30,224 bases of DNA from a virus: positions 1 to 30,224 of IMG/VR virus record IMGVR_UViG_3300029982_000049; one strand, given 5' to 3'. Every line of letters starts with the position of its first letter. Position 1 is the first letter of the stretch. Below are positions 13,825-19,701 of this stretch, one piece after another. The notes beneath the pieces were generated by a model, which was not told the DNA's origin, searched no databases, and worked only from the letters and a program-made list of their open reading frames with translations. A program made the position numbers and the translations under genes.

Positions 13825-13846
13825 CAGTAGTTTGAAAGGACTGCTG
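13825..13846 (+). promoter_or_regulatory. Leader hairpin with AAAGGA in its loop
   Basis: CAGTAG (13825-13830) pairs with CTGCTG (13841-13846) over six positions, one of them a U-G wobble. The 10-base loop TTTGAAAGGA holds the Shine-Dalgarno. The stem begins at the expected transcript start for the 13811 promoter. Confidence 0.6.
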
Positions 13847-13849
13847 ACT

Positions 13850-14167
13850 ATGAAAAACCTGGATCCTGTAGAGCGGCTTCGGAAAGACTTTGCTCGCATC
13901 CTGGACGCGATAAGTACGTTGCACGGCGTTCACACTCCAGCGCAAAAGAACCGACGCATTTCCCCCAATGATTCGCGTCAAGTAAAACTTCTGGTGCGCA
14001 AAAACCCTCACAAACCGAAGACAAAAGCTTGGGCAGCATTTGAGATTCTGAAGCATTGTCGTACTGCACGCGACTATGTGCGTACTGTGCACAAGACTGC
14101 AGGCGACAAAGTAATTATGGGCTACCTCAACTGGGCCGTTAATCGTGGGTACGCACGACTCATGTGA
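13850..14167 (+). CDS. Hypothetical protein, paralogue A, 105 aa
   Basis: Start at 13850 after the leader hairpin. The C-terminal half, from NPHKPKTKAWAAFEIL to MGYLNWAVNRGYARL, is 31/53 identical by hand alignment to that of the gene at 14295. The layout (basic N-terminal part, N-P-x(4)-T/S-K-x-W/H core, then a W-x-V-x-x-x-Y end) resembles small C-terminal domains common in phage proteins that carry 'GSKS...F...Y' motifs. Function unknown; the basic charge suggests nucleic-acid binding. Confidence 0.7.
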   Translation: MKNLDPVERLRKDFARILDAISTLHGVHTPAQKNRRISPNDSRQVKLLVRKNPHKPKTKAWAAFEILKHCRTARDYVRTVHKTAGDKVIMGYLNWAVNRGYARLM

Positions 14168-14171
14168 GTGC

Positions 14172-14208
14172 TTATTGGGCCGTATGTGCTTTGCGTACGG
14201 CCCAATAA
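14172..14208 (+). terminator. Strong hairpin between paralogues
   Basis: TTATTGGGCCGTA (14172-14184) pairs perfectly with TACGGCCCAATAA (14196-14208). On the plus strand there is no T run after it, but the A/T end pairs might still aid release. It could act as a terminator or as a 3' stabiliser for the transcript. Confidence 0.6.
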
Positions 14209-14271
14209 ATACGACGTCAGTGAGCAAAAGTGAACGCACTTGAAAGACCACTCCGGTAGACAATGTAACTA

Positions 14272-14288
14272 GCGGTCTAAGGAGCCGC
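14272..14288 (+). promoter_or_regulatory. Leader hairpin with AAGGAG in its loop
   Basis: GCGG (14272-14275) pairs with CCGC (14285-14288); the 9-base loop TCTAAGGAG ends in the ribosome site. The same leader, TAGCGG then AAGGA then CCGCCACTCA, recurs at 16025-16050 in front of the 624-residue gene. Confidence 0.55.
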
Positions 14289-14294
14289 CACTCA

Positions 14295-14666
14295 ATGCCA
14301 AATATTCTTGCGAAGATCGGATCGAAGTCAGTACTTCCGCCGTACATGCGCATCAAGGTACTACCAGCTACAAAGGCTTCGTTCAGTAGGCGTGCAAATA
14401 ACCCGCCACAAATATTGCTCAACCGTCGTGCAGACGATATGCAGGCTCATCGTGTGTCTGTTTGTGATACTCGTAATGCGCGTCTTCTGACTCAGACCAA
14501 TCCACACAGAGCGCACACTAAGTCTTGGGTAGCTTTCGAAATCCTGCGTCAATGCAGGACCGTGAAAGAATATGTAAAGTCGGTTCGTGCTGTGACAAGT
14601 GACAAGTCGACTATGGGCTACCTCAATTGGGCTGTGAATCACCAATATGCCAAGTTGACTGCTTAG
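14295..14666 (+). CDS. Hypothetical protein, paralogue B, 123 aa
   Basis: Tandem paralogue of the gene at 13850: the C-terminal region NPHRAHTKSWVAFEIL to MGYLNWAVNHQYAKL aligns without gaps. The N-terminal part (about 1-60) is different, basic and low in hydrophobic residues. The leader is unlike that of paralogue A, so the copies appear to be under separate control. Flanked by hairpins on both sides. Function unknown. Confidence 0.7.
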   Translation: MPNILAKIGSKSVLPPYMRIKVLPATKASFSRRANNPPQILLNRRADDMQAHRVSVCDTRNARLLTQTNPHRAHTKSWVAFEILRQCRTVKEYVKSVRAVTSDKSTMGYLNWAVNHQYAKLTA

Positions 14667-14680
14667 GCAGCAAGTAAAGC

Positions 14681-14706
14681 GCGCCGGCTATCAAGTTTGC
14701 CGGCGC
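14681..14706 (+). terminator. Hairpin after paralogue B
   Basis: GCGCCGGC (14681-14688) pairs with GCCGGCGC (14699-14706) across a 10-base loop. The following CTAAAATAAACTTT has no compact T run, so termination efficiency is uncertain. A new promoter follows directly. Confidence 0.6.
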
Positions 14707-14717
14707 CTAAAATAAAC

Positions 14718-14747
14718 TTTAAAAATGTAGTATTTCCACTGTATAAT
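14718..14747 (+). promoter_or_regulatory. Promoter for the 14769 gene pair
   Basis: TTTAAA (14718-14723) and a perfect TATAAT (14742-14747) are 18 bases apart. Translation starts 21 bases after the -10, with GTGAGG as a moderate ribosome site. Confidence 0.6.
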
Positions 14748-14768
14748 TATTGAAGTGAGGAAATTTAC

Positions 14769-14900
14769 ATGACTGGACACCAGCTCTTCTGGCTGTGCGC
14801 TCTCGTAATTCAGACGATTCCCTTGGCAGTATTCCCGCATGTATTTGCATGGTGGAGAGAATTTGCCGCTGAGAACTTTGTTCAGGAGCGTGACAAATGA
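14769..14900 (+). CDS. Membrane microprotein, 43 aa
   Basis: A 44-codon frame immediately follows a promoter and ends in an ATGA overlap with the next gene. The sequence MTGHQLFWLCALVIQTIPLA then VFPHVFAWW gives one hydrophobic segment of about 25 residues, followed by a charged tail (REFAAENFVQERDK). Function unknown. Confidence 0.6.
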   Translation: MTGHQLFWLCALVIQTIPLAVFPHVFAWWREFAAENFVQERDK

Positions 14901-15097
14901 ACTACGGAATCTTGATTGCGATCAGTAAATCTGGTTTTCAGATCGTGGGCGCTGTGGACACCTTGAACGAGGCGCATGAGTTAGCCGGCGAGTATGTCAG
15001 GTTTGGGCCAGACAGTGGCTACCTTGCGCCTGAGTATTTCGAAGTCCATAGTCGTGGGCAATATGGTGGGTACACCATTGTGCAACGCCTGAAATAG
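14897..15097 (+). CDS. Hypothetical protein, 66 aa
   Basis: ATGA-coupled to the membrane microprotein. The protein is mixed alpha/beta (YGILIAISKSGFQIVGAVDT, then a helix NEAHELAGEYVRF) with a C-terminal strand YGGYTIVQRL. It resembles small stand-alone alpha/beta phage proteins of unknown role. Its last codons are part of a 33-bp direct repeat. Confidence 0.6.
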   Translation: MNYGILIAISKSGFQIVGAVDTLNEAHELAGEYVRFGPDSGYLAPEYFEVHSRGQYGGYTIVQRLK

Positions 15098-15124
15098 TCT
15101 GAATTTTGTCGTTGCAAACTCTAG
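15092..15124 (+). repeat. 33-bp direct repeat, copy 1
   Basis: These 33 bases, starting AAATAGTCTGAATTTTGTCG, recur exactly at 15759-15791. The repeat contains the stop codon of the upstream gene and the -35 TTGCAA of the downstream promoter, so it is a duplicated promoter module. Confidence 0.9.
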
Positions 15125-15139
15125 TTTCTGTAGTATGAT
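15112..15139 (+). promoter_or_regulatory. Promoter of the 15156 gene
   Basis: TTGCAA (15112-15117) and TATGAT (15134-15139) are 16 bases apart. The -35 part lies in the 33-bp repeat. The leader ends in GGAGCACAGACA before the ATG, as at 15435 and 15833. Confidence 0.7.
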
Positions 15140-15155
15140 TTCAGGAGCACAGACA

Positions 15156-15386
15156 ATGACTGAATGCGAGTTTCACACCACTTTCTACGGCCCGCGTAAT
15201 ACGCCCAATCGTGAAAAGCTGTGCAAGCATCTTGGAATTACTGGCTTTGCTGGTTTGAGTTTGAAGCGCATGGGCTGGACCGGTTTTGTCAATGCTCTTG
15301 GCGACTACCACGGGCTTGATGTGCGCAATTTTAGCTGCCAAGCAACCTTTATGGATGCCATCGCAGAAAAAATAAAACTGCTATAA
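15156..15386 (+). CDS. Hypothetical protein, 76 aa
   Basis: The ATG at 15156 is chosen with GGAG at 15143-15146; an upstream in-frame ATG at 15135 falls inside the promoter -10 and would not be transcribed. The protein has FYGPRNTPNREKLCKHLG then ITGFAGLSLKRMGWTGFVNAL; no family recognised. It is the first of three small genes using the same leader cassette. Confidence 0.6.
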   Translation: MTECEFHTTFYGPRNTPNREKLCKHLGITGFAGLSLKRMGWTGFVNALGDYHGLDVRNFSCQATFMDAIAEKIKLL

Positions 15387-15402
15387 AGCGCAGAATCTGC
15401 AG

Positions 15403-15408
15403 TATGAT
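15403..15408 (+). promoter_or_regulatory. Promoter -10, TATGAT, of the 15435 gene
   Basis: TATGAT follows CTGCAG, as at 15801 (TATGGT) and 12761 (TATAAT). No -35 match is found in this copy. The segment CTGCAGTATGATTATTTCAG is nearly identical to the 15795 copy. Confidence 0.6.
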
Positions 15409-15415
15409 TATTTCA

Positions 15416-15429
15416 GTGCAGAGGAGCAC
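15416..15429 (+). promoter_or_regulatory. Leader hairpin with AGAGGA in its loop
   Basis: GTGC (15416-15419) pairs with GCAC (15426-15429) around the 6-base loop AGAGGA. It begins at the expected transcript start. The third copy of the leader (15815-15826) keeps three of these pairs; the first (15143-15150) has lost the 5' arm. Confidence 0.5.
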
Positions 15430-15434
15430 AGACA

Positions 15435-15764
15435 ATGATTGCCAAAATCGAGTGGAAAGTGGCCGAAGCGCCTACCGGAAAGTATCGTTCATTTCAGCGC
15501 CGTGGATGGCCCACTGGCACCATCAATGGTTGTGCTGCTGTGTCGCTCTATGCTGACAATGACTACTCAAAGCAGGCCGCAGAAGGCGGCTCGGTCATTA
15601 CTGTGTGCGTGGCTGACTGGACTGTCGGTCAGACTGCTGAAGGTAAGGCTAAGTATGGCGCATTTACATGGCGCACACTGAAGGCACGCGCAGCCACCCT
15701 GAAGGAGGCTAAAGATCTTGCGGTACGCTTCCACGCAGCTCATCCAGAGTACACCTCAAAATAG
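15435..15764 (+). CDS. Hypothetical protein, 109 aa
   Basis: Begins after the shared GAGGAGCACAGACA leader. The product is beta-rich in the first 70 residues (IEWKVAEAPTGKYRSFQRRG, then INGCAAVSLYAD) and helical at the end (LKEAKDLAVRFHAAHP). No family recognised. Its end lies in the second copy of the 33-bp repeat. Confidence 0.65.
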   Translation: MIAKIEWKVAEAPTGKYRSFQRRGWPTGTINGCAAVSLYADNDYSKQAAEGGSVITVCVADWTVGQTAEGKAKYGAFTWRTLKARAATLKEAKDLAVRFHAAHPEYTSK

Positions 15765-15791
15765 TCTGAATTTTGTCGTTGCAAACTCTAG
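15759..15791 (+). repeat. 33-bp direct repeat, copy 2
   Basis: Exact copy of 15092-15124, 667 bases downstream. Again it spans an upstream stop codon (AAATAG) and the -35 of the next promoter. Confidence 0.9.
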
Positions 15792-15806
15792 AAACTGCAG
15801 TATGGT
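15779..15806 (+). promoter_or_regulatory. Promoter of the 15833 gene
   Basis: TTGCAA (15779-15784) and TATGGT (15801-15806) with 16-base spacing, the same geometry as the 15112 promoter. The -10 departs from consensus at the fifth base, so it may be weaker. Confidence 0.65.
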
Positions 15807-15832
15807 TATTTCAATGCAGAGGAGCACAGACA

Positions 15833-16000
15833 ATGATTTTTACCTGGGCTGATGTTGAAGATTTTCTTACGTATAGGCCTTGGATTTTGGCTCATGTGCG
15901 AGCTATTTATGGCGAGTACGTACTAATTTGTGGCGGCGCAGTAGCGACTGATGATGCTACAGTTGCTATGCGCATGTTGTATGATGCCGCTGGAATTTAG
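15833..16000 (+). CDS. Hypothetical protein, 55 aa
   Basis: The ATG at 15833 follows the third copy of the leader cassette; a longer in-frame start at 15773 would lie upstream of the promoter. The product starts MIFTWADVEDFLTYRPWILA and ends in a small Ala/Met-rich helix. Function unknown. Confidence 0.55.
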   Translation: MIFTWADVEDFLTYRPWILAHVRAIYGEYVLICGGAVATDDATVAMRMLYDAAGI

Positions 16001-16025
16001 CAATTACGTAGTGCAATTGATTGTA

Positions 16026-16044
16026 GCGGCTCAGAAAGGACCGC
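16026..16044 (+). promoter_or_regulatory. Leader hairpin with AAAGGA in its loop
   Basis: GCGG (16026-16029) pairs with CCGC (16041-16044); the 11-base loop CTCAGAAAGGA contains the ribosome site of the 16052 gene. The leader matches that at 14271-14293. Confidence 0.5.
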
Positions 16045-16051
16045 CACTCAC

Positions 16052-17926
16052 ATGACCAAAGCAAAGGCCACGACGACAGCGCCTCTCAAAGGCAAGACGA
16101 AGGCCGCCTCCAAGGCTGTCAAAGCAGCTCCAGTGAAGAAGGCCACAGCGGTTCCAGTGAAGAAACCTGTGCCGGCCAAGAAGACCGCTCCCAAGACTGT
16201 ACCGGCTAAGAAGGCTACAGTCTCCCCAATGTCGGCTAAAAAATCACCGTCTAAGGCCGCCAAGAAGACCAGCGAAAAGACGTCGGCCGCGCCCAAGGGT
16301 GCTGCTTTGACAGCGCCAGTGGCGAAGGCCATGCCTACAGCAGCCGACGCCTGTGTGGCTGCTATTCTTGCCTCTGGTTTTGCCCTGCAGCGCAGTGACA
16401 CTGTCGACAAAGTGGCCGCGTATGGTTATGGTGACGCAAATGGTCGAGCTGTTCTGCTGACTGTGAAGACTGATGGTGATACTACTTGGACACTTGTAGC
16501 TGCAGATGGAGGCAGTAGATGCGGTGGCAAGGACGCTGAAACACTGAAAGTTGCCCTTGAGCGCCGTGCACCAAAAGCAGAGGCGCCCCCGCCTTTGCCC
16601 CATGTGATTCGTGCTATTGAGCAGCTGCGAGTGGCTACCAAGGGCACATATGCAGCGCATGAACTGCGTGGTGACGATAATTACCCTGTACGTCTGCGGA
16701 TCCTTAAAAGTGCTCTCAAAACTGACAAGGTTCTGGTCGAGCAGAGTGGCATCAATGCAGTTGTTAAGACACTATATGGGCTGCTTGATGTGCCGCCGGC
16801 TTCGATTGCTGCGCAGCGTACATGGTTTGCAGCGGCCTGCACCAAGGTTCTTGCGGCATCGCGCAAGGCTGATCGTGAGCACGACAAGGCTGAGAAAGCT
16901 CTCATTGAGAAAGAATTACGCCGTACAGTTTTTGAGCGTATGGTCCCTGGAACTATTTTGCCGCCGCCAACAAAGCACTTGGGCAAGAAAGCCCAGGCCG
17001 AGAAGGACGCTGCCGATAAGCTGGCAATTTACCAGGAAGCTCAGATTGCTGCTATGTGTCCTGAGAGGCCAGCGGAGCAGGTCGCGAAACCCAAGAAATC
17101 TACTGAAAAGGAGGACTACCAGGCCGACCTTGCAGTCATCGATGACGGGTCAGAAGAGCGTGCAGGTGCTCCCCTAGCGGGTTCTACGGCCTACCGTGCA
17201 GAGGACATCTGGCTTATGGAGCACACGATGACTGGTCTGGTGCTGCTAAAGCTCGAAAAAAGTAACTCGCAGGGCGCCATTTGTGTGTATAATAATGGTA
17301 ATAGAGTTGCTTGTGGCGTTGTGCCAATCGAGACACTCTTAAAGTTCAAGCGGATAGAGGATGTGGACATTCTTGAGTCCGTTCGCCAATTATTGAAGCC
17401 GGCTATTCCCGGCGTGATAATCACCCCCGTGGCAGAACGCCACTTAAACGCAGTCTTGCACTGTAAGGAGCTAGCAGCCATGACCTTTGCCAAGAAGTCT
17501 TCCGCCAAGAAGTCCACCGATGTTGTTGAAACCGCCAAGACCAAGAAGTTTGCCGCACCTGAAAAGGCGTCCAAGAAGCCCATCGTCGCCAAGAAGCCTG
17601 TTGTTGTCGAGACTGAAGCAACTGCAAAGCCTTCCAAGGCCAAGAAGGCCGCGAAGGAAACCGCTGAGCCCTCCGCTCGTAAGAGCTCTTTGTTCCGCCT
17701 GAAGAACGACTCAAAGGCCACCTGGAGTGCGTTCAAGGGCCAGAAGGCTGAGCTTGTGCAGGCTTTCATTGACCTCAGTGCAGTGGGCGCAAAAGCTGCC
17801 GGCGTGACGCGTGGCGCTTTGATCGATGCTCTGCCGAACATCGGGCCAAAAAACATAAGCTTTTATTTGAGCACCTGGCAGTCCGGGGACGCCCCGATCG
17901 TCGAGAAGTTGGCAGCTGCAGAGTAA
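16052..17926 (+). CDS. Large basic protein with two histone H1-like tails, 624 aa
   Basis: Residues 1 to about 95 form a Lys/Ala/Pro tail with repeated AKK, PVKK and PAKK units. Two to three folded regions follow (about 95-175; about 180-330, containing a charged helix; about 385-470). A second Lys-rich tail (about 477-550) and a C-terminal domain (from SSLFRLKNDSK to STWQSGDAPI) end the protein. H1-like tails bind DNA without sequence preference, so a role in compacting or guarding phage or host DNA is inferred. An in-frame ATG at 17480 with AAGGAG upstream marks the start of the second tail; the gene may be a fusion or may make a second, 148-residue product. No enzyme motif seen. Confidence 0.75.
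   Translation: MTKAKATTTAPLKGKTKAASKAVKAAPVKKATAVPVKKPVPAKKTAPKTVPAKKATVSPMSAKKSPSKAAKKTSEKTSAAPKGAALTAPVAKAMPTAADACVAAILASGFALQRSDTVDKVAAYGYGDANGRAVLLTVKTDGDTTWTLVAADGGSRCGGKDAETLKVALERRAPKAEAPPPLPHVIRAIEQLRVATKGTYAAHELRGDDNYPVRLRILKSALKTDKVLVEQSGINAVVKTLYGLLDVPPASIAAQRTWFAAACTKVLAASRKADREHDKAEKALIEKELRRTVFERMVPGTILPPPTKHLGKKAQAEKDAADKLAIYQEAQIAAMCPERPAEQVAKPKKSTEKEDYQADLAVIDDGSEERAGAPLAGSTAYRAEDIWLMEHTMTGLVLLKLEKSNSQGAICVYNNGNRVACGVVPIETLLKFKRIEDVDILESVRQLLKPAIPGVIITPVAERHLNAVLHCKELAAMTFAKKSSAKKSTDVVETAKTKKFAAPEKASKKPIVAKKPVVVETEATAKPSKAKKAAKETAEPSARKSSLFRLKNDSKATWSAFKGQKAELVQAFIDLSAVGAKAAGVTRGALIDALPNIGPKNISFYLSTWQSGDAPIVEKLAAAE
17465..17482 (+). promoter_or_regulatory. Internal ribosome site and in-frame ATG
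   Basis: AAGGAG (17465-17470) stands nine bases before the ATG at 17480 in the frame of the 624-residue gene. A TATAAT (near 17289) lies about 190 bases upstream. Translation from here would give the second Lys-rich tail plus the C-terminal domain. Confidence 0.5.
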
Positions 17927-17949
17927 GCAACTACACAATTTGTTTTAAG

Positions 17950-17979
17950 ATGACCCACAGACCATCGTGGGTCATTTCT
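17950..17979 (+). terminator. Rho-independent terminator before thyX
   Basis: ATGACCCAC (17950-17958) pairs perfectly with GTGGGTCAT (17967-17975) across an 8-base loop, followed by TTTCT. It closes the 624-residue gene's transcript. Confidence 0.7.
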
Positions 17980-18012
17980 ACGCCTCTAAAACCAAACAAT
18001 ACGAAGGAGCTT

Positions 18013-18801
18013 ATGGAGTTTATTCAACCACAGGTATTCCATGTTGCGCAGACCACACTTGATCCTGGCGGGCTTCACGACTATCTTACTGCTGTAGGTG
18101 TGCCAACTTGGACCAGCGATGCCCCGAGTCATGCTGAGGCGCTTCAAGAGGTTATGGGGCGAACTTGCTACAATTCTTTCAAGGTCGGTCTCAATCCTAA
18201 TGTGACACGTATTAGGGAAGGTAACTCCACTTATTTAAAGAGTATCGTAGAGTCAGGGCACGGCTCAGTGCTCGAGCATGCGTGTGACTCTTGGATGCTG
18301 TTCAATATTAGTCGTGTTGTTACACACCAAATTGTTCGGGCCCGCGCTGGTACTAGTTTCAGCCAAGCCAGTGGCCACTACATCCGGGTTGACGGCATTA
18401 AGAGCTGGTTCCCACAAGTACTAGAAGACCATCCACGACGTGCTGAATTGTTTGACTTCTATCGTACGCGATTTAAGAGCCTCGAGCAGGCCCAGATTGA
18501 GCTAGCCCAGCTTCTTGATGTGGACAATCAGCCATTCAAGATGAAGAAGAAACTAACGACCGCAATGCGCAGGTTAGTTCCTGACGGCATCGCCACGGTT
18601 CTTGGCTTTACAGTTAATCACCGCCAGCTTCGCTTTATGATCGAGCAACGTACATCAGCAGCCAACGATGAAGAAATCAGAATTGTGTTTTTTAAGATCT
18701 TCGAGCAAGCTATAAAACTTTACCCTAATATGATGTTTGATGCTGATGTAACTATAGTCGAAGGCCTTGAAGAAGTCACATTTGCCAATAAGAAAATCTG
18801 A
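18013..18801 (+). CDS. thyX: Flavin-dependent thymidylate synthase ThyX
   Basis: This enzyme makes dTMP from dUMP with FAD and methylene-tetrahydrofolate. The protein has 262 residues. Family marks are SGHGSVLEHA (81-90), SRVVTHQIVRAR (100-111), and TVNHRQLRFMIEQR with NDEEIR in the C-terminal part. The signature RHR-x7/8-S-x-RY is altered: it reads RARAGTSFSQASGHY (109-123), with Ala110 in place of His, Ala119 where Glu is common, and His122 where Arg is usual. The start at 18013 has AAGGAG (18005-18009 region); an in-frame ATG at 17950 lies within the terminator hairpin. It heads the nucleotide-metabolism block with dCMP deaminase and the pyrophosphohydrolase. Confidence 0.88.
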   Translation: MEFIQPQVFHVAQTTLDPGGLHDYLTAVGVPTWTSDAPSHAEALQEVMGRTCYNSFKVGLNPNVTRIREGNSTYLKSIVESGHGSVLEHACDSWMLFNISRVVTHQIVRARAGTSFSQASGHYIRVDGIKSWFPQVLEDHPRRAELFDFYRTRFKSLEQAQIELAQLLDVDNQPFKMKKKLTTAMRRLVPDGIATVLGFTVNHRQLRFMIEQRTSAANDEEIRIVFFKIFEQAIKLYPNMMFDADVTIVEGLEEVTFANKKI

Positions 18802-18837
18802 TGCGTGGCAAGAAAGATTAAAACCCAAAGGAGAAAC

Positions 18838-19155
18838 ATGGCAACGAAAAAATCTAGCGTACCTACAGCAGATACAATTGACAGTATACTGAAGGCTCGG
18901 CAAACAACCCATGGAACCTTTGCTGTACATGCGGCCATTGCACAGGCACTTAAGCATGCTATGCGCTTTGATAGTGAAGACCAATTACGTGAGTCTTGGC
19001 TGGCGCTTGATGACGACATGGCCGAGGCGCTAGAAATGAACCAGCATAAAGTAGCGCGGATCTTAGCAGGTGACCCAACCGTGATCGATCATTGGGACGA
19101 TATCTGTGGGTATTCTAAGCTTGTGGCTGACCGCCTAAGAAAGGCTGCAAAATGA
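18838..19155 (+). CDS. DUF6378-like phage protein
   Basis: The protein has 105 residues. ILKARQTTHGTFAVHAAIAQ, then EALEMNQHKVARILAGD and DHWDDICGYSKLVADRL match a phage pattern of the DUF6378 type, with the 'R-x-x-THG' opening and the 'DHW-DI-GY' end. Its role is unknown; it often sits beside nucleotide-metabolism genes, as here. AAAGGAG precedes the ATG at 18838, which is preferred over a GTG at 18805. Confidence 0.75.
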   Translation: MATKKSSVPTADTIDSILKARQTTHGTFAVHAAIAQALKHAMRFDSEDQLRESWLALDDDMAEALEMNQHKVARILAGDPTVIDHWDDICGYSKLVADRLRKAAK

Positions 19156-19244
19156 TAGTAGCAAGGGTTTTAATTCTACTGATGGCATGGGCTATTCTGT
19201 TTGCAATTTGCCTACGTCATGCACTGAAGGCATCCCATGAGTAG
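19152..19244 (+). CDS. Single-pass membrane microprotein, 30 aa
   Basis: ATGA overlap with the previous gene and an 8-base overlap with the deaminase gene. The sequence MIVARVLILLMAWAILFAIC then LRHALKASHE is one membrane helix with a basic end. Same design as the microproteins at 10762 and 11048. Confidence 0.55.
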   Translation: MIVARVLILLMAWAILFAICLRHALKASHE

Positions 19245-19701
19245 ACCCTCTCTCGATGAATACTGGCTCTCGATGCTGCCCCTAGTAGCGTCGAGAGCCA
19301 CTTGCCCGCGACGATCTGTCGGTGCCATTCTGATTGACAAAGATGGACGGCTAGTCTCAACTGGTTACAATGGAACTGCATCAGGACTGCCGCACTGCTC
19401 TAACACACCGTGCCCTGGTTCGCCGGCTATTGGAGGCACGCGGGATGAGTGCCAGGCCCTTCATGCGGAGTCCAATGCTCTTATGCAGGCGTTCGGCAGT
19501 CGAAGAGCTCCGTGGACTCTCTACTGTGGCCTGACGCCTTGTTTTGCGTGTTCTAAGTTGCTACTTGCGGCCGGAGTACGTGAGGTGGTAGCAGCAGAAG
19601 CGTATGCCCATGATGACAGAGGCCCGAAGCTTTTAAATAAGGCCGGCGTCCTCGTGTGGGTATGGCGAAACGATGAACGAACGCCTTGGAGTACTGCATG
19701 A
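19237..19701 (+). CDS. Deoxycytidylate (dCMP) deaminase
   Basis: It converts dCMP to dUMP, the substrate of ThyX encoded just upstream. The 154-residue protein has the zinc-dependent deaminase motifs HAE (76-78, Glu78 as the proton shuttle) and PCFAC (101-105, Cys102 and Cys105). CPRRSVGAILIDKDGRLVSTG (23-43) and YNGTASGLPHC (44-54) are typical of the dCMP deaminase N-terminal part, with extra Cys/His for a second zinc. Its length is normal for the family. The stop overlaps the methyltransferase start (ATGA). Confidence 0.92.
   Translation: MSRPSLDEYWLSMLPLVASRATCPRRSVGAILIDKDGRLVSTGYNGTASGLPHCSNTPCPGSPAIGGTRDECQALHAESNALMQAFGSRRAPWTLYCGLTPCFACSKLLLAAGVREVVAAEAYAHDDRGPKLLNKAGVLVWVWRNDERTPWSTA

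Noticed and set aside
13784-14422. Minus-strand open frame of 212 codons across the two paralogues
   Set aside because: It is a shadow of two well-supported plus-strand genes, crosses their leaders and hairpins, and has no ribosome site or recognisable protein.
15135-15155. Upstream ATG for the 15156 gene
   Set aside because: It lies inside the promoter -10, so the transcript would not contain it.
16048-16410. Ala-rich minus-strand frame opposite the Lys-rich tail
   Set aside because: It is the complement of AAG/GCC-rich codons; composition alone keeps it open.
17191-17856. Minus-strand 221-codon frame opposite the 624-residue gene
   Set aside because: It is a composition-driven shadow without start signals.
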